This document shows positions 15,441 to 22,779 of a DNA stretch of 23,495 bases, piece by piece. Numbering within the stretch: position 1 is the first letter of the stretch; the number at the start of each line of letters is the position of its first letter. This DNA is from Candidatus Brocadiia bacterium (GTDB lineage: Bacteria; Planctomycetota; MHYJ01; WSZJ01). A program made the position numbers and the translations under genes. Location of the stretch: the NCBI GenBank assembly GCA_013360825.1, contig JABWAY010000018.1, positions 1 through 23,495 of the forward strand, given 5' to 3'. The notes below the pieces were generated by a model that was given only the letters and a program-made list of their open reading frames with translations, was not told the origin of the DNA and did no database searches.

Positions 15441-15446
15441 TACAAT
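15441..15446 (+). promoter_or_regulatory. Candidate -10 element (TACAAT) upstream of a terminator and the Tat cyclase-fold gene
   Basis: TACAAT lies 6 nt after the stop codon of the acidic-protein gene, between TTCCCG (15435-15440) and CGGGAA (15447-15452), which form a perfect inverted repeat. It precedes the terminator at 15490-15522, so a transcript from here would be either a short RNA or an attenuated leader. Confidence 0.35.
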
Positions 15447-15489
15447 CGGGAACGTTCTCCCGCCGGTCGTCGTCGAAAGGCCAGCACCA

Positions 15490-15522
15490 CCCGTCCGGGC
15501 CCCTGCGGCCGGGCGGGTTTTT
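15490..15522 (+). terminator. Rho-independent terminator
   Basis: CCCGTCCGG (15490-15498) pairs with CCGGGCGGG (15509-15517) over 9 bp with one G-U pair, and five T follow directly (15518-15522). It closes the envelope operon (8286-15434). It lies only 30 bp before the GTG of the next gene, so it may also act as an attenuator for that gene. Confidence 0.8.
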
Positions 15523-15552
15523 CCCGTTCCGTGGAAGCACAGGAGTTCTTCC

Positions 15553-16641
15553 GTGGACCCCCTGAACCGCCGTTCATTTCTTGCCCGCGCCGCGGGGCTC
15601 GCCGCGTTGCCGGTTCTGACCCCGGCGGCACGGCTGTTTGCCGAGGACACGCCGGCGCCGGCGGGGCCCGAGCGGAAGTCGCTGGTCACCGACAAGCAGC
15701 TCGAGGCGACGCGCAAGGGTCTCGAGTGGCTGGCGAAGAACATGTCCGGCAAGGGGAAGGCGGCCCCGTGGGGCCAGTCCGCGCCGGTTGCGGTCACCGC
15801 CCTGGCCGGGTGCGCGTTCATGGCGGACGGGCACCTTCCCGGCCGCGGAAAATACGGCGACCAGCTCAAGCGGGCGATCGAGTACGTCCTGGGCTGCTCG
15901 GCGAAGAACCGGAAGGGGTACCTGGCGGACCCGCAGGACGGGCAGTCGCGGATGCACGGGCATGGGTTTGCGACGATGTTCCTTGCCGAAGCGTTCGGCA
16001 TGATGATGCTCAACGACGAGATGGCGAACAAGATGCGGCAGGCGATCGAGAAGGCGGTGGACGTCATCGAGTACAGCCAGACCACGCTCGGCGGCTGGGG
16101 GTACATGCCCGAGCCGACCTATGACGAGGGGTCGATCACCGTCGCCGAGGTCATGGCGCTGCGTTCCTGCCGGAATGCGGGGTTCAAGGTCGAGAAGAAG
16201 GTGATCAACAAGGGCATCGACTATCTGAAGAAGTCGGCGAATTCAGACGGGTCGTTCAAGTACTCCCTCCAGGGAGGCGGCGGCGGCGGGACGGTCGCCC
16301 TGACTGCGGGAGCGGTCGCCTCGATGCAGCTGTTCGGGGAGTACGAGGCGAAGGAGGTCAAGAAGGGGCTCGAGTTCCTCAAGAAGAACAAGGGGCAGGT
16401 CAAGCAGGGGGGAGGCGGCTGGGGGCACTTCTTCTACTCCGCTCTCTACGCCACCATGGCCGCCTACTTCGCCGGCGGTTCGCTCTGGGAGGAGTGGTTC
16501 CCGCCGTTCCGGGACGAGCTGGTGAAGTCGCAGCGCCCCGACGGGAGCTGGGCGGGTGAGTTCGACAACGCTTACTGCACGGCGTACGGCGTGCTGACCC
16601 TCGCCGTCCCGTACCAGTACCTGCCGATCTTCCAGGTCTGA
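15553..16641 (+). CDS. Tat-exported squalene-cyclase-fold (prenyltransferase/squalene oxidase repeat) protein
   Basis: 362 residues from GTG 15553, with AGGAG 7 nt upstream. The N-terminus MDPLNRRSFLARAAGLAALP is a twin-arginine signal with likely cleavage after RLFA. The body carries alpha/alpha-barrel repeats: TRKGLEWLAKN, KRAIEYVLGC, TTLGGWGYMPEP, GIDYLKKSANSDGSFKYSL, VKQGGGGWGHFFYS and SQRPDGSWAGEFDNAYCTAY, the last being a good QW motif. No DxDD proton-donor motif is present, so it is not a normal hopene cyclase. Tat export suggests folding before export or a bound cofactor or ligand. It is a distant relative of the lipoprotein at 1245-2408. It follows the envelope operon but is separated from it by a terminator, so it may be expressed at a lower or regulated level. 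Substrate unknown. Confidence 0.82.
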   Translation: MDPLNRRSFLARAAGLAALPVLTPAARLFAEDTPAPAGPERKSLVTDKQLEATRKGLEWLAKNMSGKGKAAPWGQSAPVAVTALAGCAFMADGHLPGRGKYGDQLKRAIEYVLGCSAKNRKGYLADPQDGQSRMHGHGFATMFLAEAFGMMMLNDEMANKMRQAIEKAVDVIEYSQTTLGGWGYMPEPTYDEGSITVAEVMALRSCRNAGFKVEKKVINKGIDYLKKSANSDGSFKYSLQGGGGGGTVALTAGAVASMQLFGEYEAKEVKKGLEFLKKNKGQVKQGGGGWGHFFYSALYATMAAYFAGGSLWEEWFPPFRDELVKSQRPDGSWAGEFDNAYCTAYGVLTLAVPYQYLPIFQV

Positions 16642-16727
16642 GGAAGCCGGTCGCTCCGGGCGCCGGCGCCGGCCCGCCGGGGACGGGGCGGCAGGCGCTT
16701 CGTTCCACGGACCCGGCCGGTCTGCGG

Positions 16728-16733
16728 TAGGAT
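16728..16733 (+). promoter_or_regulatory. Candidate -10 element (TAGGAT) for the Xaa-Pro aminopeptidase
   Basis: GCGGTAGGATGAGGCGACC is followed by ATG 16743. The hexamer ends 9 nt before the start, giving a leader of about 3 nt. GAGG in the same spacer could instead be a ribosome site, so leaderless initiation is not certain here. The rest of the 101-bp gap (16642-16742) holds only a GC-rich palindrome, GGCGCCGGCGCC. Confidence 0.4.
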
Positions 16734-16742
16734 GAGGCGACC

Positions 16743-18005
16743 ATGAGACACCTTCTCGCCCGCGCGCTGCTGGCGTTCGCCGTCTTCGCGGCGCTTCCCG
16801 TCGCGGCGCAGCCTGCGCCCGCGCCGTCGAAGGATTCCTGGGCGGCGCGGCGCGACCGTCTGCGGGAGCAGATCGGGGGCGGGATCGGGCTGGTCCCGGC
16901 GGCGGAGGCCGCGCCGAAGGGGGTTGCGTTCCGGCAGGACAACGATTTCTGGTATCTGACGGGGCTCGACTGGCCCGGGGCGGTTCTGGCGCTGACGGCC
17001 GAGGGTGCCTGGCTGTTCACGGCCGAGGCGGACAGAACGGCGCCCGAGGGGTTTGTCGGCGTCCTCCCGCTGTCGTCGCTGGACGTGGCGATCGGGCGTT
17101 ATGCGGCGGACGGCCTCTGGCTCCATGCCGGGCAGGAGGAGTACTACTCGACCCCGATCGTTCCCGGCGAGATCCGGGAATTCGGGGATCCGTTTGCGCG
17201 GTCGACGGCGCGCGCGAAGTGGGCGGACGGGATTGCGGCGCGGTTCAAGGAGGGGAGGCGCAAGTCCCTCCACCACCGTGTTGCGCGGCTGCGGCTGGTG
17301 AAGGACGAGGGGGAGATTGCGATCCTCAGGCGCGGCGTGGAGGTGACGGGGAAGTCGCTGATGGACGCGATCGGCGGGGTGAAGCCCGGGATGAAGGAGC
17401 GGGAATTCCAGCGGGCGCTGGAGCAGGGGTATGTGGATCGGGGCGCGGGGTGGCTGGCTTTTCCGACGATCGTGGGAAGCGGCGCGAACGGGACGATGGT
17501 GCACTACACGGCGAACAGCGGAGCGCTGGGGCGCAACGAGCTGGTGGTGGTGGACACGGGGGCCGAGGTGGAGATGTACGCGTGCGATGTGACGAGGACC
17601 TTTCCGGTCACGGGGGCGTTCACGAAGAGGCAGCGTGAGGTCTATCAGGCGGTGCTGGACGCCCAGCGGGCCGCGATCCGTGCCGCGAAGCCCGGGGTGA
17701 CGATGATGGACCTGGACCGGATTGCGAAGGACGTTCTGGCGGACCGCGGATTCCGGGACCGGATGCCGCACTGGACCTGTCACTGGGTGGGGCTGGGTGT
17801 CCACGACGCGGGGGAGTACCTGACCCGCCTGGAGCCGGGGATGGTGATCACGGTCGAGCCCGGGGTCTACATCCCGGAGGAGGCGATCGGGGTCCGCATC
17901 GAGGACCTTCTCCTCATCACGGAGGGGGAGCCTGAGATTCTGTCGGAGTTCGTCCCGGTGGAGGCGGAGGAGATCGAGAAACTCGTGGGGTCGCGGCGGA
18001 AGTGA
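16743..18005 (+). CDS. Exported Xaa-Pro aminopeptidase (M24B metallopeptidase)
   Basis: 420 residues. It removes an N-terminal residue preceding proline from peptides. A signal peptide (MRHLLARALLAFAVFAALPVAAQ) sends it to the periplasm, unlike the cytoplasmic E. coli PepP. The N-terminal creatinase-like domain (about 30-175) has FRQDNDFWYLTGLDWPGAVL. The catalytic pita-bread domain has all five di-metal ligands in order: Asp271 (VVVDTGAE), Asp282 (ACDVTRTFP), His347 (CHWVGLGVHD), Glu372 (VEPGVY) and Glu387 (RIEDLL). Active-site His254 (MVHYTAN) and His354 are also present. The enzyme therefore looks active. Its TGA overlaps the GTG of the PAP2 gene. It may help scavenge peptides in the periplasm. 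Confidence 0.9.
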   Translation: MRHLLARALLAFAVFAALPVAAQPAPAPSKDSWAARRDRLREQIGGGIGLVPAAEAAPKGVAFRQDNDFWYLTGLDWPGAVLALTAEGAWLFTAEADRTAPEGFVGVLPLSSLDVAIGRYAADGLWLHAGQEEYYSTPIVPGEIREFGDPFARSTARAKWADGIAARFKEGRRKSLHHRVARLRLVKDEGEIAILRRGVEVTGKSLMDAIGGVKPGMKEREFQRALEQGYVDRGAGWLAFPTIVGSGANGTMVHYTANSGALGRNELVVVDTGAEVEMYACDVTRTFPVTGAFTKRQREVYQAVLDAQRAAIRAAKPGVTMMDLDRIAKDVLADRGFRDRMPHWTCHWVGLGVHDAGEYLTRLEPGMVITVEPGVYIPEEAIGVRIEDLLLITEGEPEILSEFVPVEAEEIEKLVGSRRK

Positions 18006-18667
18006 CCTCGCGGCGGGCCTGGGGGTGGGCGTTCGCCGGGGTCTGCGCGGCGGCGATCGCGGTCTGGCCCGCCGATCCGGCCGTCTCGCGCTGGTTCGCG
18101 GCGCAGCGCCGTCCCGGGCTCGATCCCGCGGTGCTGGCGCTGACGAGCGCCTGGACTCTCACCGTGTTCGTCGTGGCGGCCTGCGTGTGGCTGGCGGCGC
18201 GCCGGCGTCTCCGGGAATCGCTCGCGGTCGCGGGGGTGACGCTCGCGACGCTCGGCGTGGGGTCGGTCCTGAAGGTGCTGGTCGGCCGGCACCGGCCGTA
18301 TGAATCGCTGGCCGATTTCGTCTCGCTCAAGACGGCCGCGGACGCCTCGTTCCCGAGCAACCACACGAGCGGAGCGTTCGCCGCATGCCTCGTGCTCGCG
18401 GGGATCCTGCCGCGCCTCCGGATTCCCTGCGTGCTCTTCGCCGTCTCGATCGCGCTCACGCGGCTCTACATCGGGGTTCACTACCTCTCGGACGTGGTGG
18501 GCGGGCTTGCCCTGGCCCTCGCGTTCGCATTCCTGGCGCGCACCTGGATCCTCCCTGCCGCGCCGGCGGAGGCGGGTTCCCCCGGCGGCGGAGCCGACCC
18601 CGCTCCGGTTGCCGCGGAGGCGGGTCGAACCGGACCCTCCCTTCCCGTTCCACCCTCCACCCCGTAA
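18002..18667 (+). CDS. PAP2-family membrane phosphatase
   Basis: 221 residues with about five or six hydrophobic helices. It carries the three phosphatase signature motifs: KVLVGRHRP (K-x6-R-P), FPSNHTSGAFA and TRLYIGVHYLSDVVGG (R-x5-H-x3-D). The second motif is PSNH instead of the usual PSGH; the catalytic His is kept. Likely substrates are phosphatidic acid, undecaprenyl diphosphate or another lipid phosphate at the membrane; the sequence cannot choose. The GTG start overlaps the TGA of the aminopeptidase gene (GTGA), so translation is probably coupled. The last 35 residues are an Ala/Gly/Pro-rich tail after the final helix, perhaps disordered. Its TAA stop is part of the TAAGAT hexamer before manA. 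Confidence 0.85.
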   Translation: MTSRRAWGWAFAGVCAAAIAVWPADPAVSRWFAAQRRPGLDPAVLALTSAWTLTVFVVAACVWLAARRRLRESLAVAGVTLATLGVGSVLKVLVGRHRPYESLADFVSLKTAADASFPSNHTSGAFAACLVLAGILPRLRIPCVLFAVSIALTRLYIGVHYLSDVVGGLALALAFAFLARTWILPAAPAEAGSPGGGADPAPVAAEAGRTGPSLPVPPSTP

Positions 18668-18670
18668 GAT
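18665..18670 (+). promoter_or_regulatory. Candidate -10 element (TAAGAT) for manA
   Basis: CCCGTAAGATGTCCCCCCGC runs up to ATG 18681. The hexamer ends 10 nt before the ATG and no Shine-Dalgarno exists between. Its first three bases are the PAP2 stop codon, so part of the match is forced. TTCCCG lies 17 bp upstream. Confidence 0.35.
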
Positions 18671-18680
18671 GTCCCCCCGC

Positions 18681-19715
18681 ATGCCCCCCTTCCCGCAGGC
18701 CCCCCTGACGTTCCGAGAGATCTTGGTCGAGAAACCGTGGGGCGGACGCCGCCTGGGGGATGCGTACGGGAAAAAACTCCCCGCCCGGAAGCTGATCGGC
18801 GAATCCTGGGAGGTCGCCTGTCGCGAGGGGGCGGTCAGTGTGATCGCGGAGGGGGCGTTCAAGGGAAAGCGGCTTGACGCTCTCCTGGGCCAGTACCCGC
18901 GCGAAATCCTGGGCACGGAGATCGCCGGCGGCTGGCGCGGCCGGTTCCCGCTTCTCGTCAAGATCGTGGACGTCGCGTCCCCCCTCTCCATCCAGGTCCA
19001 TCCGAGCGACGAGTTCGCTTCGGTCGTGGAGGGGGACACCGTTCCGGGGAAGATCGAGGCGTGGGTGGTCCTGGCGGCGGGGCCGAAGGCGCGGCTTTAC
19101 AAGGGGCTGGTCCCCGGGATGACGAAGGAGAAGTTTGCGGCGGCGATTGCGGCGGGGGATGTCGGGCAGTGCCTGAACGTGTTTCCGCTGGCGGTGGGGG
19201 ACGTGATCCTGATGCCGCCCGGGACGGTGCACGGCGCGGAGGACGCGCTTTTCGGGGAGTTTCAGCAGAACAGCGACACGACGTACCGGCTGTGGGACTG
19301 GGCCCGTCCGGGGCCCGGCGGGCGGCTGCGGCCGCTCCATCTGGACCGGGGACTTGCGGCGATCGACTACCACACGACGGGGATGTCGAAATGCCGGCCG
19401 GCGGAGGTGCATGACGGGATGAAGACCTGGGGTCTGCTGGGGGCGAAGCGTGGGAGCGGGAAGGCGAAGCGTGAGGTGCTGGTGCGGTGCGGGAAGTTCG
19501 CGCTGGAGGGGCTTTCGCTGGAGGGGACGGTGGAGTGGAAGGGGGATCCGAGCCGGTTTTACGTTGTGATGGCGGTGGAGGGGCAGGGGACGATCCGGGT
19601 GGGGAAGAGTGTGACGGCGTGGAAGAAGGGGCGGACGTTTCTGTTTCCGGCGGCGATGGGGCCGGCGGAGATTGCGTCGCGGAAGGGGCGGCTGCTGTGG
19701 TGTTACGTCCCGTGA
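18681..19715 (+). CDS. manA: Mannose-6-phosphate isomerase, type I
   Basis: 344 residues. It interconverts fructose-6-phosphate and mannose-6-phosphate in the cytoplasm, feeding GDP-mannose and glycan synthesis. It is a cupin zinc enzyme with the expected ligands: Gln105 and His107 (SIQVHPSDE), Glu126 (KIEAW) and His184 (MPPGTVHGAED). The short bacterial form is recognised by EKPWGGRRL (17-25), ESWEVACREG, FGEFQQNSDTTYRLWDWARP (191-210) and LDRGLAAIDY. ATG 18681 is preferred over ATG 18669, which overlaps the candidate -10 and the PAP2 stop; the upstream form would add only MSPR. The product may serve the GT87-type glycosyltransferase downstream. Codon endings shift from mixed G/C to almost only G in the second half of the gene. 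Confidence 0.9.
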   Translation: MPPFPQAPLTFREILVEKPWGGRRLGDAYGKKLPARKLIGESWEVACREGAVSVIAEGAFKGKRLDALLGQYPREILGTEIAGGWRGRFPLLVKIVDVASPLSIQVHPSDEFASVVEGDTVPGKIEAWVVLAAGPKARLYKGLVPGMTKEKFAAAIAAGDVGQCLNVFPLAVGDVILMPPGTVHGAEDALFGEFQQNSDTTYRLWDWARPGPGGRLRPLHLDRGLAAIDYHTTGMSKCRPAEVHDGMKTWGLLGAKRGSGKAKREVLVRCGKFALEGLSLEGTVEWKGDPSRFYVVMAVEGQGTIRVGKSVTAWKKGRTFLFPAAMGPAEIASRKGRLLWCYVP

Positions 19716-20884
19716 GTGTGGACCGGGCGGCGGCGGCGATGTTTCCGATGGCGCTGGACTTTGCGCAGCGGCTGGTGCGTGTGCCGTCGATGTCCGGGGA
19801 GGAGGAGGGGGCGGCGCGGCTGGTGGCGCGGGAGATGGCGGGGCTGGGGTATGACGACGTCGAGGTGGACGGGGCGGGGAATGTGATCGGCACGATCCGC
19901 GGGGGGGCGGGGCCGGTGCTGATGTTGAACGGGCACCTGGACGTGGTTTCGCCTGGGGACGAGGGGGCGTGGAAGACGGGGGGGCCCTGGAGCGGGCGGG
20001 TGAGCGGCGGGCGGCTGTGGGGGCGCGGGGCGGCGGACGTGAAGGGTCCGCTGGCGATGCTGGTGTATGCGGGGGCGGCGCTGAAGGCGGCGGGGGTGGC
20101 GCCCGCGGGGGATGTGATCGTGAGCGCGGTGGTGATGGAGGAGACGGGCGGGCTCGGGATGCGGCACCTGCTGGCGCGGGGGCGGCGGCCGGACCTGGTG
20201 CTGATCGCGGAGCCGACGGATCTCGCGGTGCGGATCGGGCACCGCGGGCGGATGGCGGTCTGGGTGGCCTTCGCGGGGAGGGCGGGGCATGCCTCGATGC
20301 CGCGGCTTGCGGTGAATCCGAACTATGCGGCGGCGAAATTCCTGGTGAAGCTGGAGGGGGCGGTGAAGCGGCTGCCGCGGCATCCGGTGCTGGGGAAGAG
20401 CACGATTGCGCCGACGCTGGTGAAGGTGGACGGGACGTCTTCGAACGTGATTCCCGGGGAGACGCGGGTCTTTCTGGACTGGCGTTCGACGGGGGAGTCC
20501 CCGGCGGAGGCGGAGGCCTGGCTGAGGCGGCATGTCGGCGGCCGGTACCGGGTGGAGATCCTGCGCAAGGACTACCGTTCCTGGACCGGGCACACGGAGA
20601 CGGGGGTGAGCACGACGCAGGAGGGGTTCGTGCTGGGGCGGGCTCACCCGTTTGTCGGCCGGGTGAAGGCGGCGGTGCGGGAGGTGACCGGGAGGACTCC
20701 TGCGGTCGGGGTCTGGCGGTTCGCGACGGACGGGCGGCTGACGGCGGCGGAGGGGATCCCGACGCTCGGGTACTCGCCGGCGGAAGAAGCCCAGTGCCAC
20801 GTGACGGACGAGTCGATCCGCGTGGCCTCGATGAAAACGGCGCTTCGCGTCTACGCGCGGCTGTGCGCCGGAAGTTCACGCTGA
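19712..20884 (+). CDS. M20-family metallohydrolase (ArgE/DapE/ACY1-like deacylase or peptidase)
   Basis: 390 residues from GTG 19712, which overlaps the manA stop (GTGA); ATG 19739 (MFPMALDFAQRL) is a real alternative and would cost 9 residues. The two-zinc site is complete: His75 and Asp77 (LNGHLDVV), Asp109 (GRGAADVKGPLA), the general-base pair Glu143-Glu144 (MEETGG), Glu167 (IAEPTD) and a C-terminal His (EEAQCHVTDES). The dimerisation/lid domain lies at about 180-290, with GRAGHASMPRLAVNP. M20 members hydrolyse N-acyl amino acids, succinyl-diaminopimelate or dipeptides; the sequence does not show which. The coding strand is extremely G-rich (GCG, GGG, CGG, CTG codons). Confidence 0.85.
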   Translation: MSVDRAAAAMFPMALDFAQRLVRVPSMSGEEEGAARLVAREMAGLGYDDVEVDGAGNVIGTIRGGAGPVLMLNGHLDVVSPGDEGAWKTGGPWSGRVSGGRLWGRGAADVKGPLAMLVYAGAALKAAGVAPAGDVIVSAVVMEETGGLGMRHLLARGRRPDLVLIAEPTDLAVRIGHRGRMAVWVAFAGRAGHASMPRLAVNPNYAAAKFLVKLEGAVKRLPRHPVLGKSTIAPTLVKVDGTSSNVIPGETRVFLDWRSTGESPAEAEAWLRRHVGGRYRVEILRKDYRSWTGHTETGVSTTQEGFVLGRAHPFVGRVKAAVREVTGRTPAVGVWRFATDGRLTAAEGIPTLGYSPAEEAQCHVTDESIRVASMKTALRVYARLCAGSSR

Positions 20885-20903
20885 GTCGGCCCGGTCCGAG
20901 CGG

Positions 20904-20909
20904 TAAACT
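20904..20909 (+). promoter_or_regulatory. Candidate -10 element (TAAACT) for the zinc-ribbon lipoprotein
   Basis: GCGGTAAACTCGCGCC lies in the 67-bp gap, 42 nt before ATG 20952. It fits the TAnnnT series and gives a normal leader containing GGGGGTGA as ribosome site. Confidence 0.35.
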
Positions 20910-20951
20910 CGCGCCTGGGAGTGACACCGGAACCTGAAACGGGGGTGACCG

Positions 20952-21431
20952 ATGACGCGGATTCTGGCGGTGATGCTGTCGGGGCTGCTGCTGGGCGGGT
21001 GCGTTTCGGGGAGCTGGTCGAGCGACAGGGTCGTGGTGCCGGGATCGATTCATGTGTCCGCGATCGCGATCGAGCAGACCGTGCTGGCGCGTCCGGGATG
21101 GCAGATGTACGAGCGCGGCACGTCGATGGCGATGCGCCGGTTCGACGGCGAGACGCGCTGGCGCGTCCTGTTCCGGGACATCGACTCGACCGGCTCGGGA
21201 ACCTCCTTTTACCCGAAGGCGGACGTGGCGGGCTGGAAAGACGACGGGGGGAACGCGGAGGCGGAGCGGATCGGCCGGGAGTTCGTGGAGGAGGTGACGC
21301 GGAGGGTGGAGGAGATCAACGCGAAGCTCGGCACGGACCGGTCGGGGCCGACGTGCAAACGCTGCCAGGCCCATGCGCAGATCGGCGCGAAGTACTGCTC
21401 GAAGTGCGGGCTCGAGCTCAACCTGCGCTGA
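20952..21431 (+). CDS. Lipoprotein with C-terminal zinc ribbon
   Basis: 159 residues. MTRILAVMLSGLLLGGC is a lipoprotein signal with lipobox LGGC (Cys17). The middle (about 18-125) has beta-like strands and one helix (AERIGREFVEEVTRRVEEIN) with no family I recognise. The C-terminus has CKRC (135-138) and CSKC (149-152), ten residues apart, the pattern of a small zinc ribbon of the zinc-ribbon/DZR kind. Such ribbons are usually cytoplasmic, so one on a lipid-anchored exported protein is unusual. GGGGGTGACC precedes the ATG. The last 14 bp overlap the 3' end of the convergent glycosyltransferase gene. Function unknown. Confidence 0.72.
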   Translation: MTRILAVMLSGLLLGGCVSGSWSSDRVVVPGSIHVSAIAIEQTVLARPGWQMYERGTSMAMRRFDGETRWRVLFRDIDSTGSGTSFYPKADVAGWKDDGGNAEAERIGREFVEEVTRRVEEINAKLGTDRSGPTCKRCQAHAQIGAKYCSKCGLELNLR

Positions 21432-22719
21432 CAGGGGGGGTGGAGGCGCGTTCCCTCATCCCCGCCCTCCAGGCGCCGAGGAGCGCGGCGAGGGAGGACC
21501 AGGTCAGGGCCCCGAGCGCACGGGTGGCGGGGAGGGCGATGCCGAGCTGGAGGACGAGCGCCGCGATCAGCCAGCCGCGGCTCTCCCGGTCGGCGCGGCG
21601 TTCCCAGAGCGCCAGCAGGGCCGGAAGTGTGAAGACGATCTGAAAGGTCCAGGCGACCGGGGCGACGAAATTCGTCAGCGCGAGCGCGACGCCGACTTCG
21701 GGAAGCGTGACCGGCGTCCCGCGGCGGCGGGAGGCGCAGAGCACGAGGAAGAGGATGCCCAGCGGGATCTGGAGGAGGCGCACGATCCAGGCGGCGGTCG
21801 CGGGGGCGACGTCGGCGACGTTCACCCGGAACGGCTTCCGGCTCCGGCCCGCGTTGACGTTCATGAAGGTGCGCGCGACGAAGGCGTGGAGAGACTGGTT
21901 CGCGTACCGGAAGGAGTCGCCGGCCTCGAAGAACCGGACGCCGGTCGTCGCGGCGCTCGCGGAGAGCCAGTCCCGGTGCAGCGCGACGGTCCGGGGCAGT
22001 CCCCAGACGGGGATTGCGAGCGCGGTGCAGAGGAGGAAGGCGATCCCGGCGCCGGCCGCCGCCCGGGTGCGCCGCTTCAGCAGGAAATAGACCGCCATGA
22101 TCCCCGGCGTCACCTTGATGGCGGTGGCGAGTCCGGCCAGGGCGCCGCCGAGCCAGGGGCGGCTGCGGGAGATGTCGGCGGCGGCGAGGGAGAGCCAGAG
22201 CGTGACGATCGCGATCTGCCCCATGGTGAGGGACGAGACCCAGAACACACCGGTCGCCGCGAGGGTGACCACCGCCGCCCGGCACGTGATGTCTCCGTCG
22301 CGGCCGGCGAGCCTCAGTGCGCGGCGGATGCTGCCGAGGAGCGCCAACACGGAGAGGACATGCCAGAGGGCGCAGGCGAGATCCATCGGGAGGAGGGCGA
22401 GCGGGGCCATGAACAGCCCGAAGAACGGCAGGTAGCGCTTGACGGCGGACTCCGTCGCACCGCCGGCGCCCTCGCCCTCCTCCTCCCCGGAGGCCTCCGC
22501 GTCGCGCTCGCGCAGCGACGGGATGAGCAGCCGGTCCCGGTCGGGCCCCGGGATATCCTGATAGGGGTCGTTTCCGTCGAGGACCGCCCGGCCGGCCCGC
22601 CAGAATCCGTCGAAGTCCGTCTTGAGCGTGTAGATCCGGCGGACGGCCATGACGCCCATGAAGGTGAACAGGACCGCGTAGGCGATGAGCAGGGTGCGTC
22701 TGCCGGGCACGACGCGCAT
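21418..22719 (-). CDS. GT87 / DUF2029-type polyprenol-phosphate-sugar mannosyltransferase
   Basis: 433 residues from ATG 22719. The open frame extends further upstream to 23055, but that part overlaps the oppositely oriented DUF59 gene and is not coding. Many transmembrane helices are visible, the first being LLIAYAVLFTFMGVMAV. The GT-C-like first loop has DFDGFWRAGRAVLDGNDPYQ, the hallmark of GT87 (alpha-mannosyltransferase PimE-like / DUF2029) proteins, with the acidic residue near FxxFW as candidate catalytic base. Later signatures are GQIAIVTLWLSLAAAD, GLATAIKVTPGIMAVYFLLKRR and RYANQSLHAFVAR. Such enzymes move a sugar from a lipid-phosphate donor onto a glycolipid or glycan outside the membrane. 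No Shine-Dalgarno is evident. A hydrophilic Glu/Gly-rich insert (about residues 65-85) in a loop is peculiar. Confidence 0.8.
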   Translation of the reverse strand: MRVVPGRRTLLIAYAVLFTFMGVMAVRRIYTLKTDFDGFWRAGRAVLDGNDPYQDIPGPDRDRLLIPSLRERDAEASGEEEGEGAGGATESAVKRYLPFFGLFMAPLALLPMDLACALWHVLSVLALLGSIRRALRLAGRDGDITCRAAVVTLAATGVFWVSSLTMGQIAIVTLWLSLAAADISRSRPWLGGALAGLATAIKVTPGIMAVYFLLKRRTRAAAGAGIAFLLCTALAIPVWGLPRTVALHRDWLSASAATTGVRFFEAGDSFRYANQSLHAFVARTFMNVNAGRSRKPFRVNVADVAPATAAWIVRLLQIPLGILFLVLCASRRRGTPVTLPEVGVALALTNFVAPVAWTFQIVFTLPALLALWERRADRESRGWLIAALVLQLGIALPATRALGALTWSSLAALLGAWRAGMRERASTPPVSAG

Positions 22720-22779
22720 TGTCGGCGCGGGGTGCGGGCGGGGCAAGCGGAAGGAGGGGCGGGGGCATCCGGGGGCGGG

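Noticed and set aside
16642..16727. GGCGCCGGCGCC palindrome between the Tat cyclase-fold gene and the aminopeptidase as a terminator
   Set aside because: No T run follows and the arms are simple GC alternation.
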